From: Onchidella celtica
Taxonomy: Eukaryota; Mollusca; Gastropoda; Systellommatophora; Onchidiidae
Reading direction: 5' to 3'
DNA: 64,000 nucleotides
NCBI GenBank assembly: GCA_963931925.1
Contig: OZ007569.1
Span: forward strand, 7,103,957 to 7,167,956
Shown here: positions 23,381 to 39,469 of the stretch, piece after piece
Layout of the letters: every line of letters starts with the position of its first letter
Numbering within the stretch: position 1 is the stretch's first letter
Made by a program: the position numbers and the translations under genes
The notes under the pieces: generated by a model
The model's database searches: none
What the model saw: only the letters and a program-made list of their open reading frames with translations
What the model was told of the DNA's origin: nothing

Positions 23381-26300
23381 ATGGATTTTATTTCAAGAGA
23401 TACAGGTTACGATGCTTATGAGGATGATAGTTCGGATGAAGCAGGCAACGGGACAAGGTACGAAATAATAGATCTGGGATGTGTACTCTTGACGTACACA
23501 AATCGGCGTTTTTTCGGTTGTTCCCACCCCAACTTACCTAGATCTAATCTAGATTTAGATCTAGGTAGTCGATTGTCAGATTGATATGTAACGACGTGAG
23601 GGTCTAGTCAGTTTGTATCATCGAGGCCGTAGGCAGTAGTCAGATTGACATATCAGGGAAAGCCGCCGGGGTAGCTATAGATGTATTGTTTTCACTCGGA
23701 CTATGGAACGCATTCGGAAGTCCTTCCGTTAACTAAGGAGGGGTGGGAACAACCGAAAAAGCGCCAAAATCTTTCCCCTAATCAGTAATTTTCCCCCACA
23801 AGGTCCTTCATAGGATAGAGGTAGATCTAGTGTCAGTCACTGAATGGATTATGTTGATAAATCATGCCTACTCACAACTGTCCTATATCATTATCAAGGA
23901 CTGAATTAAAAAAATATAATCTAAGCCTTTTAATTCTTGAGGGTGATAGTACTGATACTACTGATAGCACTACTGCAGACACCATGTAGCCAATTTGGAT
24001 TAAGATCTCGTCTCTGTCAGTCAAACCCTAGACCTTTCCATAACCCTGTCCGTATGCATAACTCTGAGCCTAATCTTATAAATCCCTACTCTTTCAACCA
24101 GAAAACAAAAATGAAAATGTGTGAAGAATTCTGGGAGTTAAACGTGATCGGGACATAGGAACTTTTTCCAAAGTAGGCCATCATTGCAATTTCATAGCAG
24201 TTATAGTCAGCGCCATGTCTCTAGAAGTTGTTTGACACGAATTGTGGCGATTTCATTAAAATTGAAGGATTCTGTTCTTTATGTTCTGAGGTAATCAAAT
24301 ACTGGATAAAAGGGAATATCATTGGAAGGAGTACCATTTGAGGTATACTGAGTAGTGAGTGTTCAACTTTAGTCGGACACCTTCATGTTCTGAGTGTTAT
24401 TCGTCTAGCTGTACCTTATAAATATTATATATGTCTGGAGGATGAACTCACCAGGGAGCCTCCTGCAACCCCCAGTACACGGATAGGTTACTTCGGGAAA
24501 GTAAAATTGCATCCTTGAAGTTGAAATGCCTTTGCTGTAGCCGTCACTGTAGGCATTTAATATGCCTCAAATGGAACCTCTCCAAATCGTTTTATTGGAG
24601 GGTCGGAATATATGTGACCAAAGTGATCTTAGACTTGCATGAAGGTATATTTAATGTGCAGTCAGGAAAGAAAGTTGATTGAAATTACAGTTAAAAAACT
24701 TCTTAAATTATGGTCTAAATAAATTAAAGTAAAACAAGGCAGAGAAGAAAATAAGATAAATTGTTTAATTTAAAACAGGTGTTTGTATGTGATTAATTAC
24801 CTTATTTCTGCAGGATTTCAAAACAGTTAACATGGTCAGTATTGTGCCCAAAGACAGCCTGTCTTTACAGCGCTGTAGTGTATTGCAAAGATAGTGCAAT
24901 CACCTTTGAGTTTGCTGGATGTGATGCAGTCAGCAGTTAATCATTCTTTTTTAACTGAAATATATGCTCGATACACCAGTTGAAATTGAGACCACCCAGC
25001 ATTAAATTTGGTCTGGACGTACTGTAGTTTGTCTGCACACTGTAACTGTGCCATTCACGAAATATAAAAACCACAGAAAAACTGCCAGCACAGGTTGGCC
25101 CAAGTACACAAAATTTATGCGATGTGTATAATATCTACTGACTTGCAGCATTGGTTTTGTTTTTTAGTTAGATCATGAAATTGTTAATTGTTGGATGTTA
25201 GAAGGGATGCACTGTACACAAAATGTGTTTGCACATTGACCACTTCAAGTTTGTCTAATATTTATAAGGTCAATTTGATCGTAGCAGTTAAAATATTCAT
25301 TGTTGTTTTTTTTAAATTTCAGTTCAGAGGATGAAATTGACATTATCCTCCATGGCACTCCTGAGCAGCGAAGAAAACTTAAACATCTTTACAGCAAGCA
25401 GCAGCAAAGAAAAGGTGTCTCAGGTCACCAGGCTGAAATTTCAAAGGATGATTCCTCAAGTGAAGACGAATTTGAGAAGGAAATGAATGCTGAGCTCAAT
25501 CAACATGTCAAATTTTTGGAAGATGCAAGAGGTGGGATTTTTCAGTCTTACTTAAAGTAATATATAAGGAGACTACAAAGCATTTGACATTTAAATCTTC
25601 ACAGTTTGAGCAGCGTTATTTGACTGGGTAATTGACTAGGTAACCTCATTAGGCTGATTTGAGCACGTGGAGGTCATGTCATTGGTTTCCTGTATTCACA
25701 TCGAAAATACTGTTTCTTCACTGTTCATATGTAGACAGTTATAAAATCATCATTTGCCGACGGATGTTTTAAAGTTCACTATACCAGTGATGAGGACATT
25801 TGTTTGATTATATAAAAATTATAAGAATTTATTTCATATTCAGATGTGGGTTGGAGAAACAAGAATGATAGCTGAGAAGCAGGGCCTATGACATTAAATT
25901 TGATGTAAATTTTTTTCGGGGGTGAAGCTTTTGAAATATTTTCATTGTTTTCAATCAGTAGTTCTTTATGCGAACTAGATATGGAGTTTGGAATATAAAA
26001 AAAGATCTTGAAAATTAGAAACAGAAGAATTTTTACCTAAAATTAAGAAAATGTTCTGCTTTTATTGAGTTTTAGCTTGAGCCATTAGATTGCTACCAAA
26101 CGTAATTCTCTACTAATATTCTTTGACGATGGAAAGTGAATTGAAAGCTAGCATTGAATGCCTTAGTTCTGCTGGTAAACTGAGTTTGCTTTGCACTCAT
26201 TCTGTCTCTCTTATTCTTTTATTAAGTTCTTTCTATTTCATTTCAGGCAAACTTGCCATTGAAGGAAGTAATCATCCCGAGTCCTCTGGATCTAAAAGTC

Positions 26301-28562
26301 TCGCCAAGGAAAAGAATCCAGCAACTGACCAAAACAATGCTGGCACTACAGAATCCAATGCAGATGAGTTTTATGATGAAATCTATTTTGATTCAGATGA
26401 AGAAGATGGGGCAACTTGTTCGTCGTCTTCAAGTAAGTGGAATTCGTTGTCTACCATATGTATGTGATCATATTTTACCAGAGATATAATTATCTTCAAG
26501 AGCTGAGACTGAACTAGGTACAGAGTTGCCAGATATTGCTGGCCTTGCATAATAGAATTTGGTAGAAAATGTCGTAGTTGTTTCCCCTCACAAATCTTTA
26601 TTATGCTGTATATATTGTGAGCTAAGATTTCTGAGCTTAAGATATTACAGTGTTTCTTTCTCACATTCTTGTCTTACAGGAAAGTAAGTTGTCACTGCGA
26701 TGTAGTTCGACTGTACAGTATCATTTGCTAGGTTTATCCTGGCATGATTATGCTTAAAACACTTTCATTCCCACAACACAAGAGAATGTGGAACTGGAAA
26801 ATCACTGTGAATATTCATTTTATCTCATTTGTATTCATTTGTCTTTTTGCAGGGAAACAAAAACATGCTGTGATATCGAATGATGATCTGCTTTATGATC
26901 CTGACATGGATGATGAAGACCAAAAATGGGTTGATCGACAGCGCATGAGCCACCGCAGTCGTGAACATAGAAATGGGAAGACAGCAAAGATGCCAAATAG
27001 TGATGCCCTTCTAGACTGCCCTGCCTGCATGACCACTCTTTGTTTAGACTGTCAGAGGTAGGCTACTACTGCAGCGCTGTTCCTTTGTACTTCACCACAC
27101 ACCTTCCTTCCTAAATCCTAGATCGTCCCATCTTGAGTAACTCTACCCCAACTGCACCTTCACTGAAATTGATATTTAACAAATTACAGTGGAGGGTCAT
27201 GTAAAACGACACCGGTAACAATGAGTTCTTGGGAACAGCAAGAAATCATAATCCTCATTTTTTCTAGCTATCACATGCTCAGTCTGTTTACATTGTTGAA
27301 TGACACATTATGGAAAACCGATCTTGAATGCAGTCATCTCAGTTTCTAACTTTAACATCTGTTCCAGTAATTTCATCGGAACATGGCTGCTATCAGCAAA
27401 AGGAAATTAATCAGTATTGATACAAAGGACACCATCATTGAAGTAGTGAATGTTAAGCCAGGATAAGCCATCAGTTTGAGATTCAACCTCGCACCCCCTA
27501 CACCATTTTGAAGCATGAAGACAAAATCATTGACAGCCTTCTTCTCTTCCTGTATCCTATCTACCATAAACAAATGAAAAATATATGTGTAGAGAGAAAT
27601 TGCATTCCCACTCACAATAACCCCCTCACCCCATGCTTCCTGTGTCACTTAAGTACCTTTATTAACAAGGGGGGCAATTATTCACAAGAAAGAAAATTAC
27701 AAACGTGTTCATTCTTTACCTTGTTATTTCTCCCTTATACTGAAATAGCAAGACCTCAGGTATAATGAGATGCATGTATGTTTTAGCAGAACATTGCTTC
27801 TCATTATAACCAAGTTTTACTGTAAATTTACTGGGAACAGATGGTAATGGAAGTTCCAGTGTGTGCAATGGGCTGTTTATCAGGGGAAAAAAGCATGGCA
27901 TCTTATTGTTTGCTGATTGGAAGAGTTCAATGCAGTACAAATAAGCAAATTTGCTTGACAATACAATTAATCCCTAGACAGCTTACCATTATTAGCAGGG
28001 AGTATGAATGCCTAGAATGTCATGCAAAGTTCTGTTGTCATCACTGCCTGAGGAAAAAGCCCTTTGCATTCAAAGGTGGTATAAATAGTGATGCAATGAA
28101 GATAGCAACAGTGATATTGAAAATTTTGGGCCATAGTGAAGTGCAATTTATTATCTTGGCAAGACAGTTTTGAGTTTCATTGTGATTCTAATATTTAACG
28201 ATGATTTGTACATGTATATACTAGAATAAGCCAACAAAATTTAAAATATAAACCATTAAAATATTTGTTTTTGTATTCTTTCTGTTGACAGACATGAAAC
28301 GTACAAGCACCAGTATCGGGCAATGTTTGTCATGAACTGCAAAGTAGATACAACAGAAACACTTCAGTGTCCGGAAGAAGCACCAAAAAAGAAGAAAAAG
28401 AAGAGAAAAGTGACGCAAGCCTCTGATGTTACAAACGAAAAGGAAGCAACTTCATCAGATCTCTTCAATCCTGTCAGATGTTCTGAATGCAACACGGTGG
28501 TTGGAGTGATCGACCATGATGAAGTTTATCATTTTTTTAATGTTCTGGCAAGCTACACCTAG
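23381..28562 (+). CDS. EAPP: E2F-associated phosphoprotein (EAPP)
   Basis: EAPP is a nuclear phosphoprotein that binds activating E2F factors and modulates E2F-driven transcription. Coding exons are 23381-23457, 25323-25531, 26247-26432, 26853-27057 and 28292-28562; all introns are GT-AG and frames join without a break to give 315 codons (human about 285). Diagnostic blocks are SSEDEIDIILHGTP (26-39), EFYDEIYFDSDEED (136-149), DDLLYDPDMDDEDQ in exon 4, CPACMTTLCLDCQRHETY (213-230, cysteines 213, 216, 221, 224) and CSECNT...VYHFFNVLAS at the C terminus (cysteines 289, 292). The spaced cysteine pairs suggest metal binding. PKKKKKKRKV (257-266) is a classical monopartite nuclear localisation signal. 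Many acidic-serine stretches fit phosphorylation. Intron 1 carries a foldback element and intron 4 a Tigger-like element. The gene diverges from the MAPKBP1/WDR62-like gene. Confidence 0.95.
23505..23765. mobile_element. foldback element in EAPP intron 1
   Basis: A 26-bp arm at 23505-23530 (starting GGCGTTTTTTCGGTTG) is matched in inverted orientation at 23740-23765 with 25 of 26 bases complementary. The 209-bp interior contains two TAGATCTA octamers in a near-palindromic cluster (about 23537-23565) and no ORF. It begins 47 bp after the exon 1 splice donor. It is probably a MITE; flanking target duplication is not obvious. Confidence 0.75.
27187..27822. mobile_element. Tigger/pogo-like non-autonomous element in EAPP intron 4
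   Basis: The element begins CAGTGGAGGGTCATGTAAAA and ends AACCAAGTTTTACTG, with TA on both sides (27185-27186, 27823-27824). Internal blocks, in order, match the element at 55311-56239 (for example ATGGCTGCTATCAGC versus ATGGCTACTATCAGC, and ATAGCAAGACCTC versus ATAGCAAGATCTC). CAGT termini with a TA target are typical of the pogo/Tigger branch of Tc1-mariner. No transposase is encoded. Confidence 0.75.
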
Positions 28563-30164
28563 CTAGAGAGTTTGGGAGATTTACAAGCTAACAACATTGT
28601 GGATAATTCCTGCACATCCCATAATTATGTTAAATAATGTGCGATGTTAATAACTGTGTACAGAATGAAGTATGTCTTGGCAGCATTTTGACACCAATGT
28701 AATTTGTTATGTTCTTATGCTCTGACATGGCGAGGGAACATCTGTTTTACAATCCAGTGTCAATGTGGACTTCTAAAGGAAAGCTGCAAAGTCTCTGTTT
28801 GAAGAGGGTGTAGTCTTCACCAGCATCAGGAGATTGGGGGAGGTGGCTTGGAATGGACGACAACAGAGACTGAAGTTACTGCTCAAAATTGTTGGATAGA
28901 GAAATGAATGAGAGAGAGTAAGAAAGTGAGTCTGAAATACTGAAAAGAATCAGTCAAGTTTAGAAAAGATCTTGAATCATGAGCTGTATTTTTCTATTGT
29001 ATGCAAGTCTTCTATCAGACAGATGTGCTCCATTGTATATTCTGCTGACTGATTATTTCTACTGGAGAACTGACACCACATGCAGAGAAGCAGTAATAGT
29101 GATACATGCAGTTTGTTTGGACAGAATAAATTCATTAACGCAAAAGATAGAATTTATAACAGAAATTATAATGTTGCTCAACTTTTCATCTTCATTTTGG
29201 GAGGAAATAGAGTATGGAAAATCATGATTGTCACTGTTTGTTTTATACATGTATTTCTGGGTAAAAGTTGAATTGGGGTGGAAAGTGGAATAGTACATTA
29301 TGTTCTATCCAAAATGTCAGTAGGTAAAATAAGAATGCCTTTGTCAGTCAACATGAAGTGCAGTAAGATTGTTTTATTTTCTTTTTTTTTTTTTCTATCA
29401 AACCACTGAGTAATTCACTGCAAGTTTACTGATGTATGCGCTGGTTTCATGCAAATGTGTATAGCTCAAAGATGTATATAATTTGTAAATAAACCAAGGG
29501 AAGAAAGGTCACTTACTGTTGATGCTAGATGTGTTATTGTATTGTATAACATTATAGAAAAATTATTTCAATTCAATTGCAGCTTAGAAAGCTACATTGC
29601 TTGAAAAAGGAAGAGACACCCAGAAACAAAATGTAAAGAAAAATACTTGCACATACATATCATTAGTTTGTTGTTTTCAGGGCAATATTTGTTGAAACTA
29701 GCATCATTTTGCAGCCAAAAAAAAATGTTAACGTCTGTCATGCAATTTCGGCATAGAATGAAAATATGGGAAATAAAAGCAGAAAAGAATGTGTGCAGTA
29801 GAAGTAACTGTGATACTGATACAAACAGACAACTACAACAAAGGAACTGTATGGGACAATCTGTGGTTCTTGTTTGTCAGAATTCTATCAATAAGTGAGA
29901 TGCTTTTCATGTGGACTTACCTATGGTAAATGTAAGCAAGTCAAGTTTGCACAAATACATTAAAAGTCACATGCAGGCCGACTAGTGTTTCCAGTGGTCA
30001 AAAACTCCTATTATAATGGTCCATAATTCTGTCCTGTTTCCATCAAAACTGTATGGGAGCTAGGCTAAAACAATCTAAGTAATTCTAACACAAGAATATC
30101 CTATGCTCTCATGTAGAAAGAAAACAGGGAAAACTGACCAAGGATGCTGGTATAAACTTTTAAG
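28563..30164. other. EAPP 3' UTR and intergenic sequence
   Basis: The first 930 bp after the EAPP stop is AT-rich and lacks coding features, fitting a 3' UTR ending near the AATAAA at 29488. The remainder shows nothing I can name. Confidence 0.5.
29488..29493 (+). terminator. candidate EAPP polyadenylation signal
   Basis: AATAAA lies 926 bp after the EAPP stop codon, with GT-rich sequence (TGTGTTATTGTATTG) some 40 bp downstream. No earlier canonical AATAAA was noticed in the interval. Confidence 0.5.
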
Positions 30165-31600
30165 TTAACCCTCTGACTGCTGATGCCGTGAAAGCTGCAT
30201 TTTCTGAAATCTTGTTTACCTTATTTCAATCCAGTTGTTTCATTTACCTTAAATGGTAAATGTCAAGAACAGATTTAATTCATAAATGTTTCCACTGACT
30301 AAATTTTTGTGAGAGAGCAGTGAGTAATTTTTACAAACGTAATTATTGTGCGAGCCAGCATAACTTGGTCTCGTAAACAAGTTGTTTTGAACAGTTTTTT
30401 TTATAATAGATAGACAGAAGATGTGGGGAAGGATAGACGGACAGCGTAGGTGTGCATGACTGAGCACTTGTTGTATCTCATGTTTTGAACTAGGGTTAGT
30501 AAAGAGGGAAGGGGTGAGTAGGAATTAAATGTTATTGAGACGTCTGTTGACGTACAGAAAATACCGTGATCCAGAGTAAAAGCTCGGGGTTTTGAACATG
30601 TTAAGAATTTATTGCTATAAAATTACATTATATTGTATGAAGTAATTCGACCTTTGATGTCGACCCAAGGTCGTTGCGTAGGGCTGTTACTTAAAATAAC
30701 TCAGTTCGGCAGCTGAGCTAGAAGTGGTTGCACCAATCACAATCCAGGAATTAGACGGTAAGCTGCAGATGCAGACCAGTATTTAAGGCCATACAGAACT
30801 TAGTTCTGGGCCACATGTAGACAATCCATTTACGAGGTGGTCGGCGATAGTCCTCAGCCAGATGAGAGACATAGAGACGCAGTTGAGCAGTCCATTGTGA
30901 GGAGCCTGATTTAAAGCTCCAGAGCCTAAGCTACTTGGTTTGATATAAAACCACAGCGTTTACATCCAGCGCTCTCACTCCCAGTGAGGGCCGCATGGTG
31001 AGAGTCCATACTAATTTGTAATGATGAAAGTGAACCGTTCTACTTACTTTTGAAGACAGTTTCAGAGCTACCGCCAGACAACGCATGGTTGTACAAGCAT
31101 TCTCCATGGCGTGTCTAGAGGAAATGTCCATATCATAACATGTCTCATTGAATTAATAGAATTTAAACTGTTATATCCGTCGCCACGTGCGCGGATTTTA
31201 TTTGCCATATAACTCATATGACCTGCAAGTAGTTAGATTCAGTTGCCTTTGAATTGATATTTATATTTATAATTATATTTGTTACATTAATTCCTGTAAT
31301 TAAACTGCCCTACAGTTCTGCTAAAATTGAAAGCAATTGATTTATTTAGTTTTTAGAGTGCAAGTATTTATTTTTGTGTGTTCGTCGATTGTGGGAGCGG
31401 ACCTCGAAAGAGTGTCAGTCGAAATATCCCCATGTAACCCACATCGCGACAGTAAAGATGAATCTAAGTCTAGGACAAAAATGACCTGTAGTGTAATTCA
31501 AAGTTATCAATGGATTGCAATGTGTGGACGCAACAGAAATTAAAACTTATAGGGCAGTAATGAGTTCAGGCCAATGCTGTGTCAGCAGAGAAAGGGTTAA
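30165..31600. mobile_element. TTAA-flanked inverted-repeat element (piggyBac-like)
   Basis: The left end reads TTAACCCTCTGACTGCTGA (from 30165). The right end, read inwards, is TTAACCCTTTCTCTGCTGA (from 31600). The body is 1428 bp between the TTAA sites. TTAA targets and CCC-starting inverted repeats are typical of piggyBac transposons. No transposase is visible, so the element is non-autonomous or decayed. Its interior shares an ordered set of blocks with 9012-9600, including a CCAAT and TATA-like arrangement near 30732-30785. Confidence 0.65.
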
Positions 31601-32212
31601 TATGGAAAAAGACAGCTGTGAAAGTTCATGGGCGAACGAGTAAGAGGAGGGAGGGTGGTAACTGCCCCACCAAATCGGGCAAAAAAAAATTGGAGAAAAT
31701 TCGCGCAATGCAAGAAGCAACAAAACTCGGGCATGGAAAGCAACAAAGATTGACAAGTTATAAATATTGCAAATTACCAAAAATTAATTCAAGTTCCTAC
31801 AAAGGAGACTTGTATTGGAAGTTGGTACTTGTGGTTTTATCTGTGTAAAATTTCGGGCAAATCAACCACTCACCCACCCACTCCCTTCCCCTTTATCCGG
31901 GGCAAGTTCCCACGCGCCCTTGTGGAAGCGTTATAAGCATGAAATACCCTGTGGTCCATACTACACACTATCTGTGACAGGAAGCTGGAATTCAGGGTCA
32001 TGATTTACGTATAGATAACACATTCACGCGCACACAAACAGAACTGCCGCAAAAACTTGAACTGACAGAATATGGATTGTGGCAGAATATTCATGTAGTG
32101 TACATGACACGGAAAAGTTCAGCAGTGAAAATACATGTATTAGCTTTCTAATATTCCATTGTTCGATCCCCGGTCGTGTCAGCCTGGTAAAGAAAAAAAA
32201 AAGTATGTAGAA
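31601..32212. other. intergenic, nothing recognised
   Basis: No conserved coding sequence. A GTTCGATCCCCGG string near 32162 resembles a Pol III B box, but no A box or tRNA fold accompanies it. Confidence 0.4.
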
Positions 32213-32687
32213 TACTTTCCACAAAAATGATATTTTACATTCAGATTCAAATATATGTACATGTAGTATAAAACTGTTACAAATTCCACAAAAATTATCT
32301 CTTACATTCAGATTCAAATTCATGTACATGTAGTATAAAACTGTTACAAATTCCACAGAAATTATCTCTTACATTCAGATTCAAATACATGCACATGTAG
32401 TATAAAACTGTTACAAGTTCCACAAAAATTATCTCTTACATTCAGATTCAAATACACTGTACATGCACATGTAGTATAAAACGGTTACAAGTTTCACAAA
32501 AATGATCTCTTACATTCAGATTCAAATACATGCACATGTAGTATAAAACGGTTACAAGTTCCACAAAAATGATCTCTTACATTCAGATTCAAATACATGC
32601 AAATGTAGTATAAAACGGTTACATGTTCCACAAAAATGATCTCTTACATTCAGATTCAAATACATGTAGTATAAAACTGTTACAAGT
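32213..32687. repeat. 67-bp tandem repeat array, seven copies
   Basis: Seven head-to-tail copies of a unit of about 67 bp, each including TTACATTCAGATTCAAAT, an ACATGCACATGT-type palindrome and GTAGTATAAAAC. One copy carries a short insertion duplicating the ACATG motif and the last lacks it. Copies differ by ACTGTTAC versus ACGGTTAC (the middle to late copies have CGG). The period is not a multiple of three, so no protein repeat is encoded. Confidence 0.92.
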
Positions 32688-35600
32688 TAAAACGTTCTGA
32701 AAAATAAAGTTAATGTCAGTGCACCGGATAACTGAAAAACAACAAAATTTGGATAATCCGTATTCATGAAGTAGGCTACGTTCGCAAGGTGGGGTTTGGG
32801 GGTGTCCCCAGAGCATGGAAAGTATTCATGGGGACCGGACAGAGGGGGTAGGGACCAAGGAACGTGCGTACTCTTCTCAGGTACATATTTCATCGTGAAT
32901 TTTAACACGTTTTAAATAAATTAGGGATTGTACGAAAAACACGGTTTTATAGAAACAGCCCGACGGTCCCTGCAAAATGTCATTCAGAAGGAAACATCGA
33001 GATTTTCACGTGAAAATTTACCATTCGAATGACCGTACGCACGTTCTCGAATTTCGGGGGGGGGGGGGCGCTGAGCGAACGAAAAGCTTACATAGAAAGG
33101 GGGGGGCAAATATCGAGCTTACTTACTTTGTGGATGGCCCCTTTGGAGGGAAGCCCCCAAATCTGCTTAGAGAATTGATTAAAAAAGAGGGATCGTCGTC
33201 TGCGCCAACCCGGATTTATTTGAAATCGGTGTCTTGACATATCCTGTCGGCTTGGCTATAGTTGATTTGGTACAATATTCCCTTGTAGGCCTACAGCAGA
33301 GGGTTATGGGTTTGACACCTTTTAATAGGGCGGCTAGAGGGTAAAAGGTGAGAAACCCTGCACTTTTGGTTTAAAACATGAAAATTTCCATGCATGCAGG
33401 TACCGGTACTTGGAACCTTCCTGGATGATTTAAACTACAGTTTCACAGAGCCAGATCTTGGGCGTGACCGTTATTTTAACTGGGTCACCATGATCTTCTC
33501 CATTTATTGTACTGCTTATTTAATTCTCCAAGTTTGTTTAAATTCGAATTAGTAACAAACCTTATAAAACGAAAAAACAACAAAATTCTCATTCGGACAA
33601 GAATATTGATTGCAGACTGTAGATACACCCTTGGCGTAGGCAGTAACTTGGTAAGTGAGAGTTCTCATGCTCAAGAAATACACATGTATACTATTTCAGA
33701 AATAATGGAAAGGGGGGGGGGGGAGGGGGGGAGAGAAACTGTTCGAAACGACTGTGTCTATTGGATTGTCATTTGGCCACAGAAAGTAATTCATACTGAT
33801 TCTAGACATTCCTTGGCGCATAATGGCACTTTCAGTTAGTCCTGTGTGCATCCTTCACCTCAAGTGCGAATATTGAAAGAGCTGTACACTGAAGACTGGG
33901 CTGTTCGGAGGGAAGGAAATGCGTTTTAGTAGACGGGTCTGTCACTGAGGGAAATTCGGTAATTATACCCGAGCGTTATTATTATTATTTTTTTAATTTA
34001 ATGATAATTGATTCATGGCGTATGAGTCTATTACATGCAGAAACCTTTATCTTCTCCCCGAAGCAACCCAATAGTAAAAGCGCAAATGATGGTGTTAGAT
34101 CTATATTGTATCGTTTTTGTACTAGTCTACTACTACACGTATTTTTCTTACCGTGATGCGTTCTTTTGTTTCTCGGGGGTCTCAGCATAGTGCTGTTGGC
34201 CCCCTGTTCTTGATTCTGTGAAACTTCTTGTTTTGTTGTCGTCGTTCTTCGTCTCTTCTGGTCGTGGTACATATTTAATTTTTCATTTTATGGTGAGTGC
34301 CAAGGCCAGGGCAAGACAAGTGATAGATGAAGGGAGATAAGCAGTTCTGGGACACTGTCCCTTTCAGGAGTTTGATCCCTTTATTGCCAATAAAACATGT
34401 CACTAATTGACTGTTTTCCTCCAGAGCCCCAGTTAAAACAAGTAATAAGATATTAAGGCCTAGCAGGGCTCTAGGGTTTTTGAATTTTGATCTTTAGTTC
34501 CTGGTGCCGCCGGGGAGCCTGGCGGCATCAAGTCTAGTCCCGCAGCAGAGCATAATTTCAGGGATCTTTATAAAAACTCTGCCTTGGGTGGTCCCGGGTG
34601 CAATAGGCATCCGAGGCCATTGTTTCTGCCTGTATGACTGGGCCGGCAGAAAAAGTCTGTCGGCCCTGGCAGATAAAAGAAGTTATTTTTAAAAATAAAT
34701 TTATTTAACAAAATACAGTGCGTATATTAATATATTTATTTATTTAAGATTTTTATTCTAAAATATTCTATTTGTATTTTTCTTACCCGAGGCCTTGCAA
34801 CTTAATTTTATAACCTGTTCTTTTTGCCACACTTTTACTTTGCGTCAAGCCTTGCTGTGACTCCACTGCAGTTTTTGTTTTGGTTTTTGTTGATAATATC
34901 TTGTCAATAGCATGAGGTCGATATAATTATGTTGCACGGGAACCTAGCACAATATGTATTTACTGCGGCTAAATGCAACGGGCGTGTAGCTGTCACAGTT
35001 AAAGATACACATGTAGGACAGTGAGGGTGTGCGAAAGGGTGCAATATATATTGCCCAGCGAGCGTCACAACCTCAACCCGACATAGATTTCCATAGGACT
35101 GGTAGGATGACCGTAGGGGCGGGTTCCTTGCATCAAACCGACGTCGATGCGATGTCGTAACTAGCGGATCTGCGCAGGAATGATGTCATTCTTATGTGCA
35201 AAGTTGATGTCAGTCCCACGCGTCTGATTTCCCTAGGGTCGCTGGCCGGGTATGTGTGGTATATGGTGTTCCAGTGTGACAGGGCTTTGTACGGTAATAC
35301 TAATAATAACTATGCAAATTACTAGCCCTTGAAAACTTTGCTTTAAGTAATTAATAAAAGAAAACACAGACCGTTCTGAAAGTTAATATTGCTGTCTACC
35401 AGTCTTATTCAATTCTCTGATTCTTTATACCGTCGTAGTGCCAAAAATACATACGGTGTACTTATATTATTTTATTCCCGGATCATAACTGTCATTTTTG
35501 TTCTCTACTTTTTATATAGATATTATATATATATATTTTTTTTAGATAGGCCTAATTACTATTATTATTATTATTACTTTCTGGTACCGTACCCCACTAT

Positions 35601-35689
35601 ATTCACCCAGCTCAAAAAGTAACGTCATGTCTATGAATTATTTCATTTATTGACAGTATTCACCAGTCTGAGCGTTTGCTTTATTTAAT
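32688..35689. other. intergenic, low-complexity and unassigned sequence
   Basis: Contains G13 (33056-33068) and G12 (33712-33723) runs, AT-rich simple sequence near 34700-34760 and 35520-35580, and several short open frames without recognisable motifs. Nothing else can be named with confidence. Confidence 0.4.
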
Positions 35690-36020
35690 TATTGTGTCAC
35701 TGTCACTGATCCCATAATCCACCTTGATCGTAGGGGCGCTGCATGACGGAGAGCCTCGTCAGGTGCCTTTACTTTTCACGGTTGTTTGCGAGCGCCTGAG
35801 TTTGGGCGAAGGATTTCCCGGTCCACCTCTACCTTTGCCTTCCTCTTCTTCTCCTCCCCTGTAGAGTGGTCTTGGATAGGCCACACGATCTTGTTACGTG
35901 GCCATGCCATTTAAGTTTTCTTCGTTCCACAGTAGATAGCGAGCCTTCATAATGACTCATGTGTTGTTTCACTCTACTGATTGTTGTGTGCCCACATTCA
36001 ATTCGCCTGAAAAGGATCAC
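35690..36020 (-). pseudogene. LINE ORF2 C-terminal fragment
   Basis: A minus-strand frame of 63 codons carries FRRIECGHTTISRVKQHM followed by ERRKLKWHGHVTR and GRRRRGRQR, the usual C-terminal region of a non-LTR retrotransposon polyprotein (compare HAARNKS...KRKQGRPP in the LINE at 12.6 kb). Similar but frame-broken sequence continues to about 35690. The reverse-transcriptase core is absent. This is a different family from, or an old relative of, the 12.6-kb copy. Confidence 0.7.

Positions 36021-39469
<3,449 letters not shown>

Noticed and set aside
26681-26690. Possible micro-exon GAAA between CTTACAG and GTAAGT in EAPP
   Set aside because: Four bases would break the reading frame; joining exon 3 directly to 26853 restores the conserved protein.
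32160-32175. GTTCGATCCCCGG as tRNA or SINE B box
   Set aside because: No A box, cloverleaf or target duplication accompanies it, so a tRNA gene is not supported.
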